From: Burkholderiales bacterium
Lineage (GTDB): Bacteria > Pseudomonadota > Gammaproteobacteria > Burkholderiales > SG8-39
Length of the DNA stretch: 64,000 nt
Direction of reading: 5' to 3'
Assembly (NCBI GenBank): GCA_026417035.1
Contig: JAOAEA010000002.1
Coordinates: 62,001-126,000, forward strand
A program made the translations under genes and the position numbers. Below the pieces are notes generated by a model, which was not told where the DNA came from, searched no databases, and was given only the letters and a program-made list of their open reading frames with translations. Each line of letters starts with the position of its first letter. Within the stretch, counting starts at the first letter, position 1. Of the stretch, positions 55,286 through 64,000 are shown one piece after another.

Positions 55286-56119
55286 ATGCAGCAAACGAAC
55301 CCGATCCCACCCGCCCACGGACGCCCCGTCATGGAATGGCTCGCCGTCGTCCTCGCGCTCGTGGTGGGTGTGCCCGCCGCGGCGTATTTCTTCCAGGAGC
55401 GGCTCATCTTCTTCCCGCAACCCGTCGCGGGCGTGCCGCGCCTGCCGCCGCGCACCGAGCCGCTCGAGCTCACCGCCGCCGACGGCACGCGGCTCGCCGG
55501 ATGGGTGCGTCACGCCGAGCGCACGCCGGCGCCCGCGCTCATCTACTTCGGCGGCAACGCGGAGGAGGTCTCCTGGACGCTCGCCGACGCCCGCTGGCCG
55601 CGCGACTGGACCGTGGTCGCCGTCAACTACCGGGGCTACGGCAAGAGCGAGGGAGCGCCCGGGGAAGGGGCGCTGTCGGCCGACGCGCTCGAGATCTACG
55701 ACGCGGTCGCCAAGCTTCCCGGCGTGGATCCGCGGCGCATCGTCGCGTTCGGGCGCAGCCTCGGGAGCGGCATCGCCGTGCATCTCGCCGCCCACCGGCC
55801 GGTCGCCGGCGTGATCCTCGTTTCGCCCTACGACAGCCTGGTCGCGATGGGCCGGACCCACTATCCGTGGCTGCCGGTGGGACTGCTGCTCCGCCACCGC
55901 TTCGACTCGGCCGCGCGCGCGCCTTCGCTCGCGATGCCGCTCCTCGTGGTCGTCGCCGAGCACGACGCGATCGTTCCCGAGGCGCGCTCCCGGGCGCTCT
56001 ACGACGCGTGGGGCGGGCCCAAGACGTGGGTCGTGGTGCCGCGCACCGACCACAACACGCTCTCGGGGCCCGACGGCCTGTGGGACGCGACGACCGCGTT
56101 CCTCGAGCGCCTGCGCTGA
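55286..56119 (+). CDS. Alpha/beta hydrolase with N-terminal membrane anchor
   Basis: 277 residues if starting at 55286; the ATG at 55331 ([20 protein letters not shown]) gives a cleaner N-terminal membrane segment and may be the true start. Core motifs are [10 protein letters not shown] (oxyanion region), [11 protein letters not shown] (nucleophile), an Asp in [11 protein letters not shown] and His in RTDHNTLSG. It belongs to the BEM46/ABHD13-like group, as does the first complete gene of the window. Substrate unknown. Confidence 0.8.
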   Translation: MQQTNPIPPAHGRPVMEWLAVVLALVVGVPAAAYFFQERLIFFPQPVAGVPRLPPRTEPLELTAADGTRLAGWVRHAERTPAPALIYFGGNAEEVSWTLADARWPRDWTVVAVNYRGYGKSEGAPGEGALSADALEIYDAVAKLPGVDPRRIVAFGRSLGSGIAVHLAAHRPVAGVILVSPYDSLVAMGRTHYPWLPVGLLLRHRFDSAARAPSLAMPLLVVVAEHDAIVPEARSRALYDAWGGPKTWVVVPRTDHNTLSGPDGLWDATTAFLERLR

Positions 56120-56269
56120 CAGGGTCTTGGACCAGGGGGCCCGCCTCGCTTGCCGCCGATTCGGGGGCTGCTGGAAAGCTCCCCCCGCGCTGGCCGCAGT
56201 CGCGCCGCGGCGGGGAGATCTATCAGAAAAGGCTTATACTTGGGGGATTCAACCCGAGGAGGCAGCGCC

Positions 56270-56653
56270 GTGGCGACCGTCGAGCTCAACAAGGACAACT
56301 TCGAATCCGTGGTCACCGGCAACGCCATGGTGATCGTCGACTTCTGGGCGCCGTGGTGCGCGCCATGCCGCGCCTTCGCGCCGACCTTCGAGGCGGCTTC
56401 CGACAAGCATGCCGACGTCGTGTTCGCCAAGGTGAACACGGAGGAGGAGCAGGAGCTCGCGGCCGCGTTCGGCATACGGTCCATCCCGACGCTGATGGTC
56501 TTCCGCGAGCAGGTGGTCCTCTACGCCGAGGCGGGCGCGCTGCCGCCGGCCATGCTCGAGGAAGTGGTGACCAAGGCGAAGGCGATCGACATGGCCGAAG
56601 TGCACCGGGAGATCGCCGCGCAGCGGGCCGAAAGCGCGCGCGCAGCGGGTTAG
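56270..56653 (+). CDS. Thioredoxin-like protein with WCAPC active site
   Basis: 127 residues from a GTG with GAGGAGG upstream. The active site is FWAPWCAPCRAFAP with cysteines 30 and 33; the cis-Pro is in SIPTLMVF. Usual thioredoxins have WCGPC, so the Gly-to-Ala change may alter redox potential, although it is known in some bacterial members. The C-terminal 20 residues are a charged helical extension. No signal peptide, so cytoplasmic. A TTATACT -10-like box lies near 56234-56240. Confidence 0.88.
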   Translation: MATVELNKDNFESVVTGNAMVIVDFWAPWCAPCRAFAPTFEAASDKHADVVFAKVNTEEEQELAAAFGIRSIPTLMVFREQVVLYAEAGALPPAMLEEVVTKAKAIDMAEVHREIAAQRAESARAAG

Positions 56654-56829
56654 CCGCGCGGCCGGGCGCGCGGCGGCCGTCGTGGGGCCGTCATCGCGAC
56701 GGGCGACTCGCGATCGCGGCGAGCGGCAAGCGTCCCTCGGCGCATCGGCCGAGGGCGGCATCGACGACCCCGGCGCCGGATGCCAACCGGCGCGGGCCTA
56801 GGTAGGATCGCGGGAGCGAGCGAACCCCG

Positions 56830-59481
56830 GTGATCCTCTCCAACGTCCTGCGCAGCGCCCTCGACCCGGCCGGCGGTCCCGGCGACGACGGAGTCGATCG
56901 CGAGCGGCTCGCACTCCTCTTTGGGACGGTTCCCACCGGCATCGTCGCTTCGGTGGCCGTGGCCACCGTGACCGTCGTCGGCCTCTGGCCTTTCGCCGGC
57001 GGCGCTGCGCTGCTCGCGTGGTACCTCGCGAGCCTCCTCCTGACGGCGAGCGCGCTCGTCCTCAGCCGGCGCTACGCGCGCAAGGTCGCGACGGCCGTCG
57101 CGCCGCGGCGCTACGAGCGCGCATTCGCTGCCGGAGCGCTCGCGCGCGGCGCGCTCTGGGGCGTCGTGGCGCTGCTTCCAAGCGGCTCGTCCTTGCTTCC
57201 GCACCTCGTCGAGGTGTTCGTCGTCGGCGGCATGGCGATCGGCGCGGTCGGCGTGTTCGGGGCCTCGCCCCTCGCTTTCGGGGCGTTCGTCGCGCCGCTC
57301 CTCCTGATCCCGGCCGCGCACTTCCTTTCGGTGCGGGCGCCGCTCTTCCCGGTGATGGGGGTGCTCACCCTGGTGCTCGGCGCGACCCTCGTGTTCGTGT
57401 ACGTCGGCTACCACCGCACGCTGCTCGCCAGCCTGCGGCAGCGGGCGCTCGCGGCACGGCTCGCCGCCGAGCAGCGCGCGCTCCTCGACGCCGCGGGCGC
57501 GGGCATCGCGCTCGTGAAGGACGGCCGCATCGTGCAGTCGAACCGGCGGCTCGCCGCCATGCTCGGCCGGGAGCCCGATGATCTCGCGGGTTCGCCGCTC
57601 GCCTCGCTCGCTGCCGACCCGCCGGCCTGGCGCGCGCTCTGGGCGGGGCTCGCCGCCAGCGGGAGCGTGCGCGCGGAGGTCGCGTTGCGCCGCGCCGACG
57701 GCGACGGCCTCTGGTGCGATCTCTCGGCGGGCGCGATCGACCCTGCGCGTCCGGACGCGGGCGTCGTGTGCGTCCTCGCTGACGTCACCGCGCGCCGGCG
57801 CGCGGAGCGCGCGGTCCGCGACAGCGAAGAGCGGCTCGAGCTCGCGATCGCCGCATCGCAGAGCGGCGTGTGGGACTGGGACATCGTGCGCGGCCGCACG
57901 CACTTCTCACCACGCTTCAAGGAGATTCTCGGCTATCCGGCCGACGCGGACTTCCGGGCGGTCTTCTCCTTCGCCGACCGCTTGCACCCCGAGGACAGGG
58001 AGCGCGTGCTCGCCGCCGAGGCGCGCGCTGTGTCGGCGTTCGCGCCCTTCGACGAGGAGTTCCGCCTGCGGCGCGCGGACGGGGAATACGTGTGGGTGCG
58101 CGGCGTCGGCCGGGCGCAGCCCGGGCCGGGTGGGCGGGCCACGCGCTTCGTCGGCTCGCTCCACGACGTCTCGGAGCGCAAGCGCATGGAGGCGCGGCTG
58201 CGCGCGAGCGAGGCCCACTTCCGGCGGCTGGTCGAGACCTCGAACGAGCTCATCTGGGAGATCGATGCGGACGCGCGCTGGCGCTACGTGTCGCCGCGGG
58301 CGGCGCGCCAGCTCTTCGGGCTCGAGCCCGACGCGCTCCTCGGCCGCGCGGTCACGGGCATGCAGCCCGAGGACGAGCGCGCGCGCACGGAGGCGATGCT
58401 GGGGCGCGTGCTGGGCGGCGAGATGGTGGCGCGGTTCGAGACCGCGTTCCTCGACGGCCTGGGGGCGCGCGTGAGTGTTTCGCTCAACGCGACGCCGGTG
58501 CGCGACGACGCCGGGCGCGTGTGCGGCGCGAGCGGGACGGCGACCGACATCGGCGACCGGCTGCGCCGCGAGGCCGAGCTCGCCGCGGCGCTCGCCGAGC
58601 AGGAGCTCATGTTCGAGGCGGCCTCCGAGGGCATCGTGTTCGAGCAGGACGGCATCGTGCGCAAGTGCAACCGCATGTTCGCGTCGATGCTCGGCTACCG
58701 CCCGGAGGATCTGCCCGGGCAGCTCACGTCGGTGTGGTTCGCCGACCCGGCCGACTTCGAGCGGACGATGATCGCGGCGGCGCGCCGCCTGCGCAGCGGC
58801 CAGGTGTTCGAGCGCGAGCTGCGGGTTGCGCGCAGGGACGGCGAGATCTTCTGGTGCGAGGTTCGCGGGCAGGCGATCCGCCCCGGGAGCCTTGCGGGGG
58901 GCATCATCTGGGTGTACAGCGACATCTCGGAGCGCAAGGCCGCCGAGGAGCGCATCCGTCACCTCGCGAACCACGACGCGCTCACGGGGCTGCCGAACCG
59001 GCGGCTGCTCGAGGACCGGCTGCAGCAGGCGATCGTGCAGGCGCGGCGCAAGCAGGCTGCCGCGGCGGTGATGCTCGTCGACCTCGACGGCTTCAAGAAC
59101 GTGAACGACCGCTTCGGCCACCGCATGGGCGACCGCGTGCTGGTCGCCGTCGCGGCGCGCCTGCGGCGCTGCGTGCGCGAGACGGACACCGTGGCGCGCA
59201 TGGGGGGCGACGAGTTCGTGATCGTGCTCTCCGAGCAGCGCAGCGCCGCCGATGCGGCCACCGTGGCCGAGAAGATCCTCGGCGCGATGGCCGAGCCGGT
59301 GCTCGTCGCCGAGCACCGGTTCGAGCTCGGCGCATCGATCGGGATCAGCCTCTATCCGCGCGACGGGACGACCGCCGAGGAGCTGCTGCGGCAGGCGGAC
59401 GTGGCGATGTACCGCGTGAAGGAAGCGGGCAAGAACCGCTTCCAGTTCTACCGGACCGGCTCCTCCGGTGCCGCTGACTGA
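56830..59481 (+). CDS. Membrane-bound diguanylate cyclase with multiple PAS domains
   Basis: 883 residues from a GTG start. The N-terminal 190 residues hold about five hydrophobic segments (for example IVASVAVATVTVVGLWPFAG). Four PAS/PAC-type domains follow (about 215-330, 335-450, 455-580, 585-705), with typical ends such as RRADGEYVWVRGVGRAQPG. The GGDEF domain begins HDALTGLPNRRLLEDRL and has an intact GGDEF at 792-796. The inhibitory site RETD lies five residues before it, so feedback by c-di-GMP is expected. No EAL domain. Likely turns a membrane or redox signal into c-di-GMP. Confidence 0.93.
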   Translation: MILSNVLRSALDPAGGPGDDGVDRERLALLFGTVPTGIVASVAVATVTVVGLWPFAGGAALLAWYLASLLLTASALVLSRRYARKVATAVAPRRYERAFAAGALARGALWGVVALLPSGSSLLPHLVEVFVVGGMAIGAVGVFGASPLAFGAFVAPLLLIPAAHFLSVRAPLFPVMGVLTLVLGATLVFVYVGYHRTLLASLRQRALAARLAAEQRALLDAAGAGIALVKDGRIVQSNRRLAAMLGREPDDLAGSPLASLAADPPAWRALWAGLAASGSVRAEVALRRADGDGLWCDLSAGAIDPARPDAGVVCVLADVTARRRAERAVRDSEERLELAIAASQSGVWDWDIVRGRTHFSPRFKEILGYPADADFRAVFSFADRLHPEDRERVLAAEARAVSAFAPFDEEFRLRRADGEYVWVRGVGRAQPGPGGRATRFVGSLHDVSERKRMEARLRASEAHFRRLVETSNELIWEIDADARWRYVSPRAARQLFGLEPDALLGRAVTGMQPEDERARTEAMLGRVLGGEMVARFETAFLDGLGARVSVSLNATPVRDDAGRVCGASGTATDIGDRLRREAELAAALAEQELMFEAASEGIVFEQDGIVRKCNRMFASMLGYRPEDLPGQLTSVWFADPADFERTMIAAARRLRSGQVFERELRVARRDGEIFWCEVRGQAIRPGSLAGGIIWVYSDISERKAAEERIRHLANHDALTGLPNRRLLEDRLQQAIVQARRKQAAAAVMLVDLDGFKNVNDRFGHRMGDRVLVAVAARLRRCVRETDTVARMGGDEFVIVLSEQRSAADAATVAEKILGAMAEPVLVAEHRFELGASIGISLYPRDGTTAEELLRQADVAMYRVKEAGKNRFQFYRTGSSGAAD

Positions 59482-59633
59482 GCGCCGGGCTTCGCGCGGG
59501 CCGCCTGCCCTCGGCCGTCTTCGCGCCGGACCCGCGCCGGCCAGCGTGCCCGGCCCGCAAAGGATGCGCGCCGGGCCCGGCCGTGGCACATTCACCCGAT
59601 CGCACGATTACCACCTTCCGGGAGACGCCGCTC

Positions 59634-60332
59634 ATGATCGAGATCCGCAGGTCCGCCGAGCGCGGGTTCGCCGACCACGGCTGGCTCAAGTCCTTCCACA
59701 GCTTTTCCTTCGCCGACTACTACGACCCGCAACACATGGGCTTCGGCGCCCTGCGGGTCATCAACGAGGATCGCGTCGCCCCCGGCACGGGCTTCGGGAC
59801 GCATGGCCACCGGGACATGGAGATCATCAGCTACGTCCTCGAAGGGGCGCTCGAGCACAAGGACTCCATGGGCAACGGTTCGACCATCCGCCCCGGCAAC
59901 GTCCAGCGGATGAGCGCCGGCAGGGGCGTGCAGCACAGCGAGTACAACCCCTCGGCGAGCGAGCCGGTCCATTTCCTGCAGATCTGGATCGAGCCCGACG
60001 TGCGCGGGATCACGCCCTCCTACGAGGAGAAGGTGTTCGACGCCGACGCGAAGCGCGGGGCGCTGCGGCTCATCGCTTCGCCCGACGGCAGCGCCGGGTC
60101 GGTGACGATCCACCAGGACGCGCGGGTCTACGCGACCCTGCTCGACGGCGACGCGCGCGTCTCGCTCGACCTCGCGCCGGGGCGCCGCGCTTACGTGCAC
60201 GTCGCGCGCGGCACGGTCGAGGCGAACGGCACGAAGCTCGCGGCCGGGGACGCCGCGAAGCTCACGGACGTGGCGACGGTCACGCTCGCGAACGGCGCGG
60301 GTGCCGAGGTCCTCGTCTTCGATCTTCCCTGA
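59634..60332 (+). CDS. Pirin-family protein
   Basis: 232 residues from the ATG at 59634; an upstream GTG would add 17 unconvincing residues. The bicupin signature FGTHGHRDMEIISYVLEGAL with metal ligands is followed by QRMSAGRGVQHSEYNPS and VHFLQIWIEPD. YhhW-type pirins can oxidise quercetin, but most are of unknown function. It is in the cytoplasm. An FMN reductase gene follows 77 bases later, a common association linked with redox stress. Confidence 0.92.
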   Translation: MIEIRRSAERGFADHGWLKSFHSFSFADYYDPQHMGFGALRVINEDRVAPGTGFGTHGHRDMEIISYVLEGALEHKDSMGNGSTIRPGNVQRMSAGRGVQHSEYNPSASEPVHFLQIWIEPDVRGITPSYEEKVFDADAKRGALRLIASPDGSAGSVTIHQDARVYATLLDGDARVSLDLAPGRRAYVHVARGTVEANGTKLAAGDAAKLTDVATVTLANGAGAEVLVFDLP

Positions 60333-60409
60333 GCCCGTCCGGACGACACCGCCCGCGGCGTTTCCGCTAGGCTTTCCGGCTCGAAGCCGCGAACACACAC
60401 CCCCGACTC

Positions 60410-60994
60410 ATGGCGCGCGCAACGAAGGTCCTCGTTTTCGCGGGGAGCGCCCGCACCGGTTCGCTCAACAAGAAGCTCGCGCGCGTCGCGGTGGACGCGC
60501 TGCGCGAGGCGGGCGGCGAGCCGACGCTCCTCGACCTCGCCGACTACCCGATGCCGATCTACGAGGGCGACCTCGAGGCGCGCGAGGGCGTGCCGCGCGC
60601 CGCGCGCGAGCTGCGCGAGATCTTCCGCGCGCACCCGGCGCTCCTCGTGGTCTCGCCCGAGAACAACGCGTCGGTGCCGGCGCTCCTGAAGAACACGATC
60701 GACTGGCTCTCGCGGCCGACGGGCGGGGAGAACGGGCTCGTGCCCTACCAGGGCAAGGTCGCCGCCCTGATGGCCGCTTCGCCGGGGGCGCTCGGCGGGA
60801 TGCGCGGCCTCGTTCATCTGCGGCAGATCCTGCAGGCCCTGAACGTGCTCGTCATCCCCGAGCAGTTCGCGCTCCCGCGGGCGCACGAGGCGTTCGATGC
60901 GGCGGGCGCGCTCGCCGATGCGAAGCAGCAGGCCACGGTGAACGGCATCGCGCGGCGGCTCGTCGAGGTCGCGGCCCGGCTGGCCCCGAGCTGA
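60410..60994 (+). CDS. NADPH-dependent FMN reductase (ChrR/azoreductase-like)
   Basis: 194 residues. The flavodoxin-like start KVLVFAGSARTGSLNKKLAR, the phosphate-binding region and the central VVSPENNASVPALLKNTIDW define the family. It reduces FMN or quinones with NADPH in the cytoplasm. Members include ChrR and the arsenic-resistance reductase ArsH-like proteins. No metal resistance gene is beside it. Its position after pirin suggests a shared redox role. Confidence 0.9.
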   Translation: MARATKVLVFAGSARTGSLNKKLARVAVDALREAGGEPTLLDLADYPMPIYEGDLEAREGVPRAARELREIFRAHPALLVVSPENNASVPALLKNTIDWLSRPTGGENGLVPYQGKVAALMAASPGALGGMRGLVHLRQILQALNVLVIPEQFALPRAHEAFDAAGALADAKQQATVNGIARRLVEVAARLAPS

Positions 60995-61014
60995 GCCCGG
61001 GACGGGTCTCGGCC

Positions 61015-61920
61015 ATGCCCAGAGCCGCCGCGTGGAACCCGCCATGTCGGGCGCGCGCCCTTCTCGCGGCGGGGCTTGCGTGCCTGCCGCTCGCGTCGCT
61101 CGCCGCCGAGCCCTTCTCCGCGGGACTGCTCTTTCGCGTGGCGAAGCCCGGCGTGCCGCCGAGCTTCGTGTTCGGGACGGTGCACGTGGCCGACCCGCGC
61201 GTGCTCGAGCTCGCGCCCCCGGTCGCGCAGGCGTTCCGCGCCTCGCGGGCGTTCGCAGCCGAGCTCGCGCTCGACGCGCTCATCGACCCGCGCCTCGCCG
61301 ACGCCGAGGCGCTCCCCGCGGGCGGGAGCCTCGCCACGCTCGTGGGGGAACCGGCGTTCGGGCGGATCGCGGCGCAGCTCGTCGCTCAAGGGGTGCCCGC
61401 TGCCGCGGTGGACCGTATGAAGCCCTGGGCCGCGCTCGTGCGGGTGTCGCGCGTGGACGTGCCGCCGGATGCCGCGACGCTCGACCAGAAGCTCCTCGCG
61501 ATGGCGCGCGCGCGGCGCCTTCCCGTGGTGCCGCTCGAGTGGGCGGACGAGCAGATCGCCGCCTTCGACACGGTGCCGGTAGAGACGCAGGTCGCGCTGC
61601 TGCGACACGCCGTCATCGACCGCGACGCGCTCGGTGCCACCTCCCAAGCCACCGTGGAGGCCTGGCTGCGGCGCGACCTCGCGGCGATCGCGCGGGCGGG
61701 CGAGCGGATCGGCGCGCGATATCCGCACGTCGCGCGGCATTACCGGGTGCTGGAGAAGCACATCGTCGCGAACCGGACGCTGCTCATGCATCATCGCCTC
61801 ATCCTGCCGCTGCGCGAGGGCGGGCTCTTCGTGGCCGTCGGCGCCTCTCACCTGCCCGGCGACAAGGGGCTGCTGCGGCTCCTCGCGAAGGACGGCTACA
61901 CGGTGACGCGCGAGTGGTGA
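61015..61920 (+). CDS. TraB/GumN-family protein, exported
   Basis: 301 residues. An N-terminal signal peptide ends near LAAEPFSAG. Family signatures are FVFGTVHVADPRVLELAPPV and the C-terminal VAVGASHLPGDKGLLRLLAK. TraB/GumN proteins share a metalloprotease-like Tiki fold with GxxH and GAxH motifs; their bacterial function is not established. It lies 20 bases after the FMN reductase and 40 before purN. Confidence 0.85.
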   Translation: MPRAAAWNPPCRARALLAAGLACLPLASLAAEPFSAGLLFRVAKPGVPPSFVFGTVHVADPRVLELAPPVAQAFRASRAFAAELALDALIDPRLADAEALPAGGSLATLVGEPAFGRIAAQLVAQGVPAAAVDRMKPWAALVRVSRVDVPPDAATLDQKLLAMARARRLPVVPLEWADEQIAAFDTVPVETQVALLRHAVIDRDALGATSQATVEAWLRRDLAAIARAGERIGARYPHVARHYRVLEKHIVANRTLLMHHRLILPLREGGLFVAVGASHLPGDKGLLRLLAKDGYTVTREW

Positions 61921-61960
61921 GGGCGGGGCAGCGGGCGGCCCGCCCCGGTAGAATCGCGGC

Positions 61961-62584
61961 GTGAAGAGCGTCGTCATCCTGATCTCGGGCCGCGGCAGCA
62001 ACATGCGCTCGCTCGTCGAGGCCGCGCTCCCCGGGCGGATCGCCGCGGTCGTAGCCAACCGGCCGGACGCGCAGGGGCTCGAGTACGCCCGCGGGCGGGG
62101 CATCGCGACCGAGGTCGTCGACCACAAGGCGTTCGCGACCCGCGACGCGTTCGACGCCGCGCTCGGCGCGGCAATCGACCGGCATTCGGCTCAGCTCGTC
62201 GCGCTCGCCGGCTTCATGCGCGTGCTGGGCGCCGCGTTCGTGCGGCGCTACGAAGGGCGGCTCCTCAACATCCATCCTTCGTTGCTGCCGGCCTTTCCCG
62301 GGCTGCACACGCACGAGCGCGCGCTCGCGGCGGGGGTGAAGATCCACGGCGCGACGGTCCACTTCGTGACGCCCGAGCTCGACCACGGCCCGATCGTCGT
62401 GCAGGCGGCGGTGCCGGTGCTCGCGGGCGACGACGCCGAGACGCTCGCCGCGCGGGTGCTGCGCCAGGAGCACGTGATCTATCCGCGGGCGGTGCGCTGG
62501 TTCCTCGAGGGGCGGCTCGCCATCGAGAACGGCGTCGTGCGCGTGGCCGGCGGCGGCGCGCAACTCGAGTTCGCCGCGGCATGA
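61961..62584 (+). CDS. purN: Phosphoribosylglycinamide formyltransferase
   Basis: 207 residues from a GTG start. The N-terminus VVILISGRGSNMRSLVEA and the active-site region LLNIHPSLLPAFPGLHTHER with the later VHFVTPELDHGP are diagnostic; catalytic Asn, His and Asp are present. It transfers the formyl group from 10-formyl-THF to GAR in purine synthesis. Its stop overlaps the ATG of the next gene in ATGA, so they are coupled. Confidence 0.95.
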   Translation: MKSVVILISGRGSNMRSLVEAALPGRIAAVVANRPDAQGLEYARGRGIATEVVDHKAFATRDAFDAALGAAIDRHSAQLVALAGFMRVLGAAFVRRYEGRLLNIHPSLLPAFPGLHTHERALAAGVKIHGATVHFVTPELDHGPIVVQAAVPVLAGDDAETLAARVLRQEHVIYPRAVRWFLEGRLAIENGVVRVAGGGAQLEFAAA

Positions 62585-64000
62585 GCGCGCCGTCTGCGGG
62601 CCGCACGCGAGGGCGGGCCAGGACGACGCCCGGGGAGGCCGCCCGCGGCCGCCCACGGCCCGCCCGCGCCGGGACCGGCGCCTCGCGCGCGGCCCGGCCC
62701 GCCCGCCCGGCGCCTGCGGCGGAGGGCGTTGCCCCCTGGCGTCCCGGCCGCGCCGTGCTCGACGCGACGGTCGCTGCGGCCACCGAGGTGCTGCGGTTCG
62801 ACCGTCCTGCCGACCGCGTTCTCTCCGCATTCTTCCGCTCGCACCGGGAGCTCGGCCAGCACGACCGGGCGTTCATCGCGGAGACCGTCTACGCCCTCCT
62901 GCGCCGCAAGCGCCTGCTCGCCAGCGTCTGCGGCGTAGAGGATCCGCGCCGGATGGTGCTCGCCGCGCTCCTGCGGCTGCGCGGTTTCAGCGCCCGTGAG
63001 CTCGCGCCGCTCGTCGCGCCGGCCGAGGCCGCGGCGCTCGCCGGGATGAAGGCGGCCGCGCGCGGCGAGCTCGACTTCGCAGTCGCGTGCGATCTTCCCG
63101 ACTGGATCGTCGCGCGCCTCGAGCCGGCGCTCGGCCGGGAGCGCCTGGCGCGGCTCGCCGACGCGCTCAACCGGCCGGCGCCCCTCGACCTGCGCGTCAA
63201 CCTCCAGAAGTCGGACCGCGACACGGTGCTGGCGCGGCTCGCGGCGGAAGGGATCGCGGCCGCTGCGACACCGTATTCCCCCGTCGGCGTGCGGCTCGCG
63301 GCGAAGCCCGCGCTCGCGCGCCACCCGCTCTTCCTCGAGGGCGCGGTGGAAGTCCAGGACGAAGGCAGCCAGCTCCTCGCCTATCTCGTCGCGCCGCGCC
63401 GCGGCGAGATGGTGGTGGACTTCTGCGCCGGCGCGGGCGGCAAGGCGCTCGCCCTCGGGGCGCTGATGCGCTCGACCGGGCGGGTCTACGCGTTCGACGT
63501 GTCCGACCGCCGGCTCGCCGAGTTGAAGCCGCGGCTCGCGCGTTCGGGCCTGTCCAACGTCCACCCGCAGCGGATCGCGAGCGAGCGGGATCCGCGGGTG
63601 AAGCGGCTCGCCGGCAAGATCGACCGGGTACTCGTCGACGCACCCTGCAGCGGGCTCGGGACACTGCGCCGCAACCCCGACCTCAAGTGGCGGCAGAAGC
63701 CGGCGGACGTCGAGCGCATGGCGCGCGAGCAGGCGTCGATCCTCGCCGCCGCAGCGGCGCTGGTGAAGCCCGGCGGCCGGCTCGTCTACGCGACCTGCAG
63801 CCTGCTTCGCGAGGAGAACGAGGACGTCGTCGCCGCGTTCCTCGCCGCGCACCCGGAGTATGCCCTGCGCGACGCCGGCGACGCGTTGCGCGAGGCGCGG
63901 ATCGCGCTGCCGCGGCCCGGGGGGGCCGACCCCTTCCTGCGGCTCGATCCCGAGATCCACGGCACCGACGGCTTCTTCGCCGCGGTGCTCGAGCGGCGCG
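62581..64000 (+). CDS. rsmB: RsmB-type 16S rRNA (cytosine-C5) methyltransferase, cut by the window edge
   Basis: At least 473 residues, no stop before 64000. A 55-residue Arg/Ala/Pro-rich extension precedes a NusB-like helical domain (GQHDRAFIAETVYALLRRKR). The methyltransferase part has the SAM motif VVDFCAGAGGKALALGALMR and the two catalytic cysteines: C356 in DAPCSGLGTLRRNPDLKW and C406 in YATCSLLREENE. It methylates C967 of 16S rRNA in E. coli; relatives of the NOP2/Sun group modify other sites. The basic extension is unusual and may be a misassigned start. Confidence 0.88.
   Translation, partial: MSAPSAGRTRGRARTTPGEAARGRPRPARAGTGASRAARPARPAPAAEGVAPWRPGRAVLDATVAAATEVLRFDRPADRVLSAFFRSHRELGQHDRAFIAETVYALLRRKRLLASVCGVEDPRRMVLAALLRLRGFSARELAPLVAPAEAAALAGMKAAARGELDFAVACDLPDWIVARLEPALGRERLARLADALNRPAPLDLRVNLQKSDRDTVLARLAAEGIAAAATPYSPVGVRLAAKPALARHPLFLEGAVEVQDEGSQLLAYLVAPRRGEMVVDFCAGAGGKALALGALMRSTGRVYAFDVSDRRLAELKPRLARSGLSNVHPQRIASERDPRVKRLAGKIDRVLVDAPCSGLGTLRRNPDLKWRQKPADVERMAREQASILAAAAALVKPGGRLVYATCSLLREENEDVVAAFLAAHPEYALRDAGDALREARIALPRPGGADPFLRLDPEIHGTDGFFAAVLERR

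Noticed and set aside
53279-56053. 924-codon minus-strand frame covering gluQ and the hydrolase
   Set aside because: It runs through three genes in two orientations; gluQ lies in a different frame with all synthetase motifs.
59481-59600. Terminator stem after the PAS-GGDEF gene
   Set aside because: GC-rich inverted segments near 59545-59590 pair only imperfectly and overlap the likely pirin leader.

Overview
The window is about 70% GC, with dense genes, many GTG starts and short intergenic gaps. It looks like a chromosomal segment of a betaproteobacterium, probably a Burkholderiales or Rhodocyclales relative from an environmental lineage. This is inferred from the glyA-nrdR-ribD-ribE order, a PHA phasin, a Bug/TctC-type binding protein, a DUF2917 gene beside a LysR regulator, a form II cox-type operon, and a purN-rsmB pair. 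No rRNA, tRNA, CRISPR array or intact transposase was seen.

Layout. 1-4875: a lipoprotein-like hydrolase and a three-gene amino acid catabolic set (FAD oxidase, ornithine cyclodeaminase/ketimine reductase family, ALDH7-type dehydrogenase) that fits pipecolate/lysine breakdown. 4939-6703: a metallophosphatase and a membrane protein. 7231-14813: an accessory island with less extreme base composition. It holds a DUF499-like C-terminal remnant, a phospholipase D-like protein, a divergent WYL regulator, a Cas4-like plus DEDD nuclease (DUF2779), a tandem AAA+ ATPase, a VapB antitoxin and a frameshifted VapC. 14998-16393: metK behind a SAM-II riboswitch. 17103-28382: cardiolipin-synthase-like protein, coxG, coxE, a Bug binding protein, a MoxR ATPase and form II coxM-coxL-coxS on the minus strand, with xdhC and a mocA-like gene diverging.

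28526-38742: regulators, proteases, phosphatases, a threonine dehydratase-like enzyme, a Crp/TPMT/YgaP-like operon and a degenerate GGDEF protein. 38918-42389: glyA, nrdR, ribD, ribE. 43150-49940: a secreted protein, hrpA with a duplicated 3' tail, an EI24 membrane protein and a MoaB/CinA-type protein. 50063-56653: phasin, two EamA transporters, thioesterase, GalT-like protein, gluQ, hydrolase and a thioredoxin. 56830-64000: a large PAS-GGDEF protein, pirin, FMN reductase, a TraB/GumN protein, purN and the start of an rsmB-type rRNA methyltransferase.

The most unusual part is the island at 7.2-14.8 kb. A WYL regulator is divergent from a nuclease and an AAA+ gene. The same 19-bp palindrome (TGCGACA-N5-TGTCGCA) lies in the regulator's promoter region and again just before the AAA+ gene. 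The AAA+ Shine-Dalgarno sequence is itself buried in a perfect 8-bp hairpin. Together these suggest a coordinately repressed nuclease/ATPase module of a genome-defence type. The function is inferred, not shown. A second notable signal is the SAM-II pseudoknot in front of metK.
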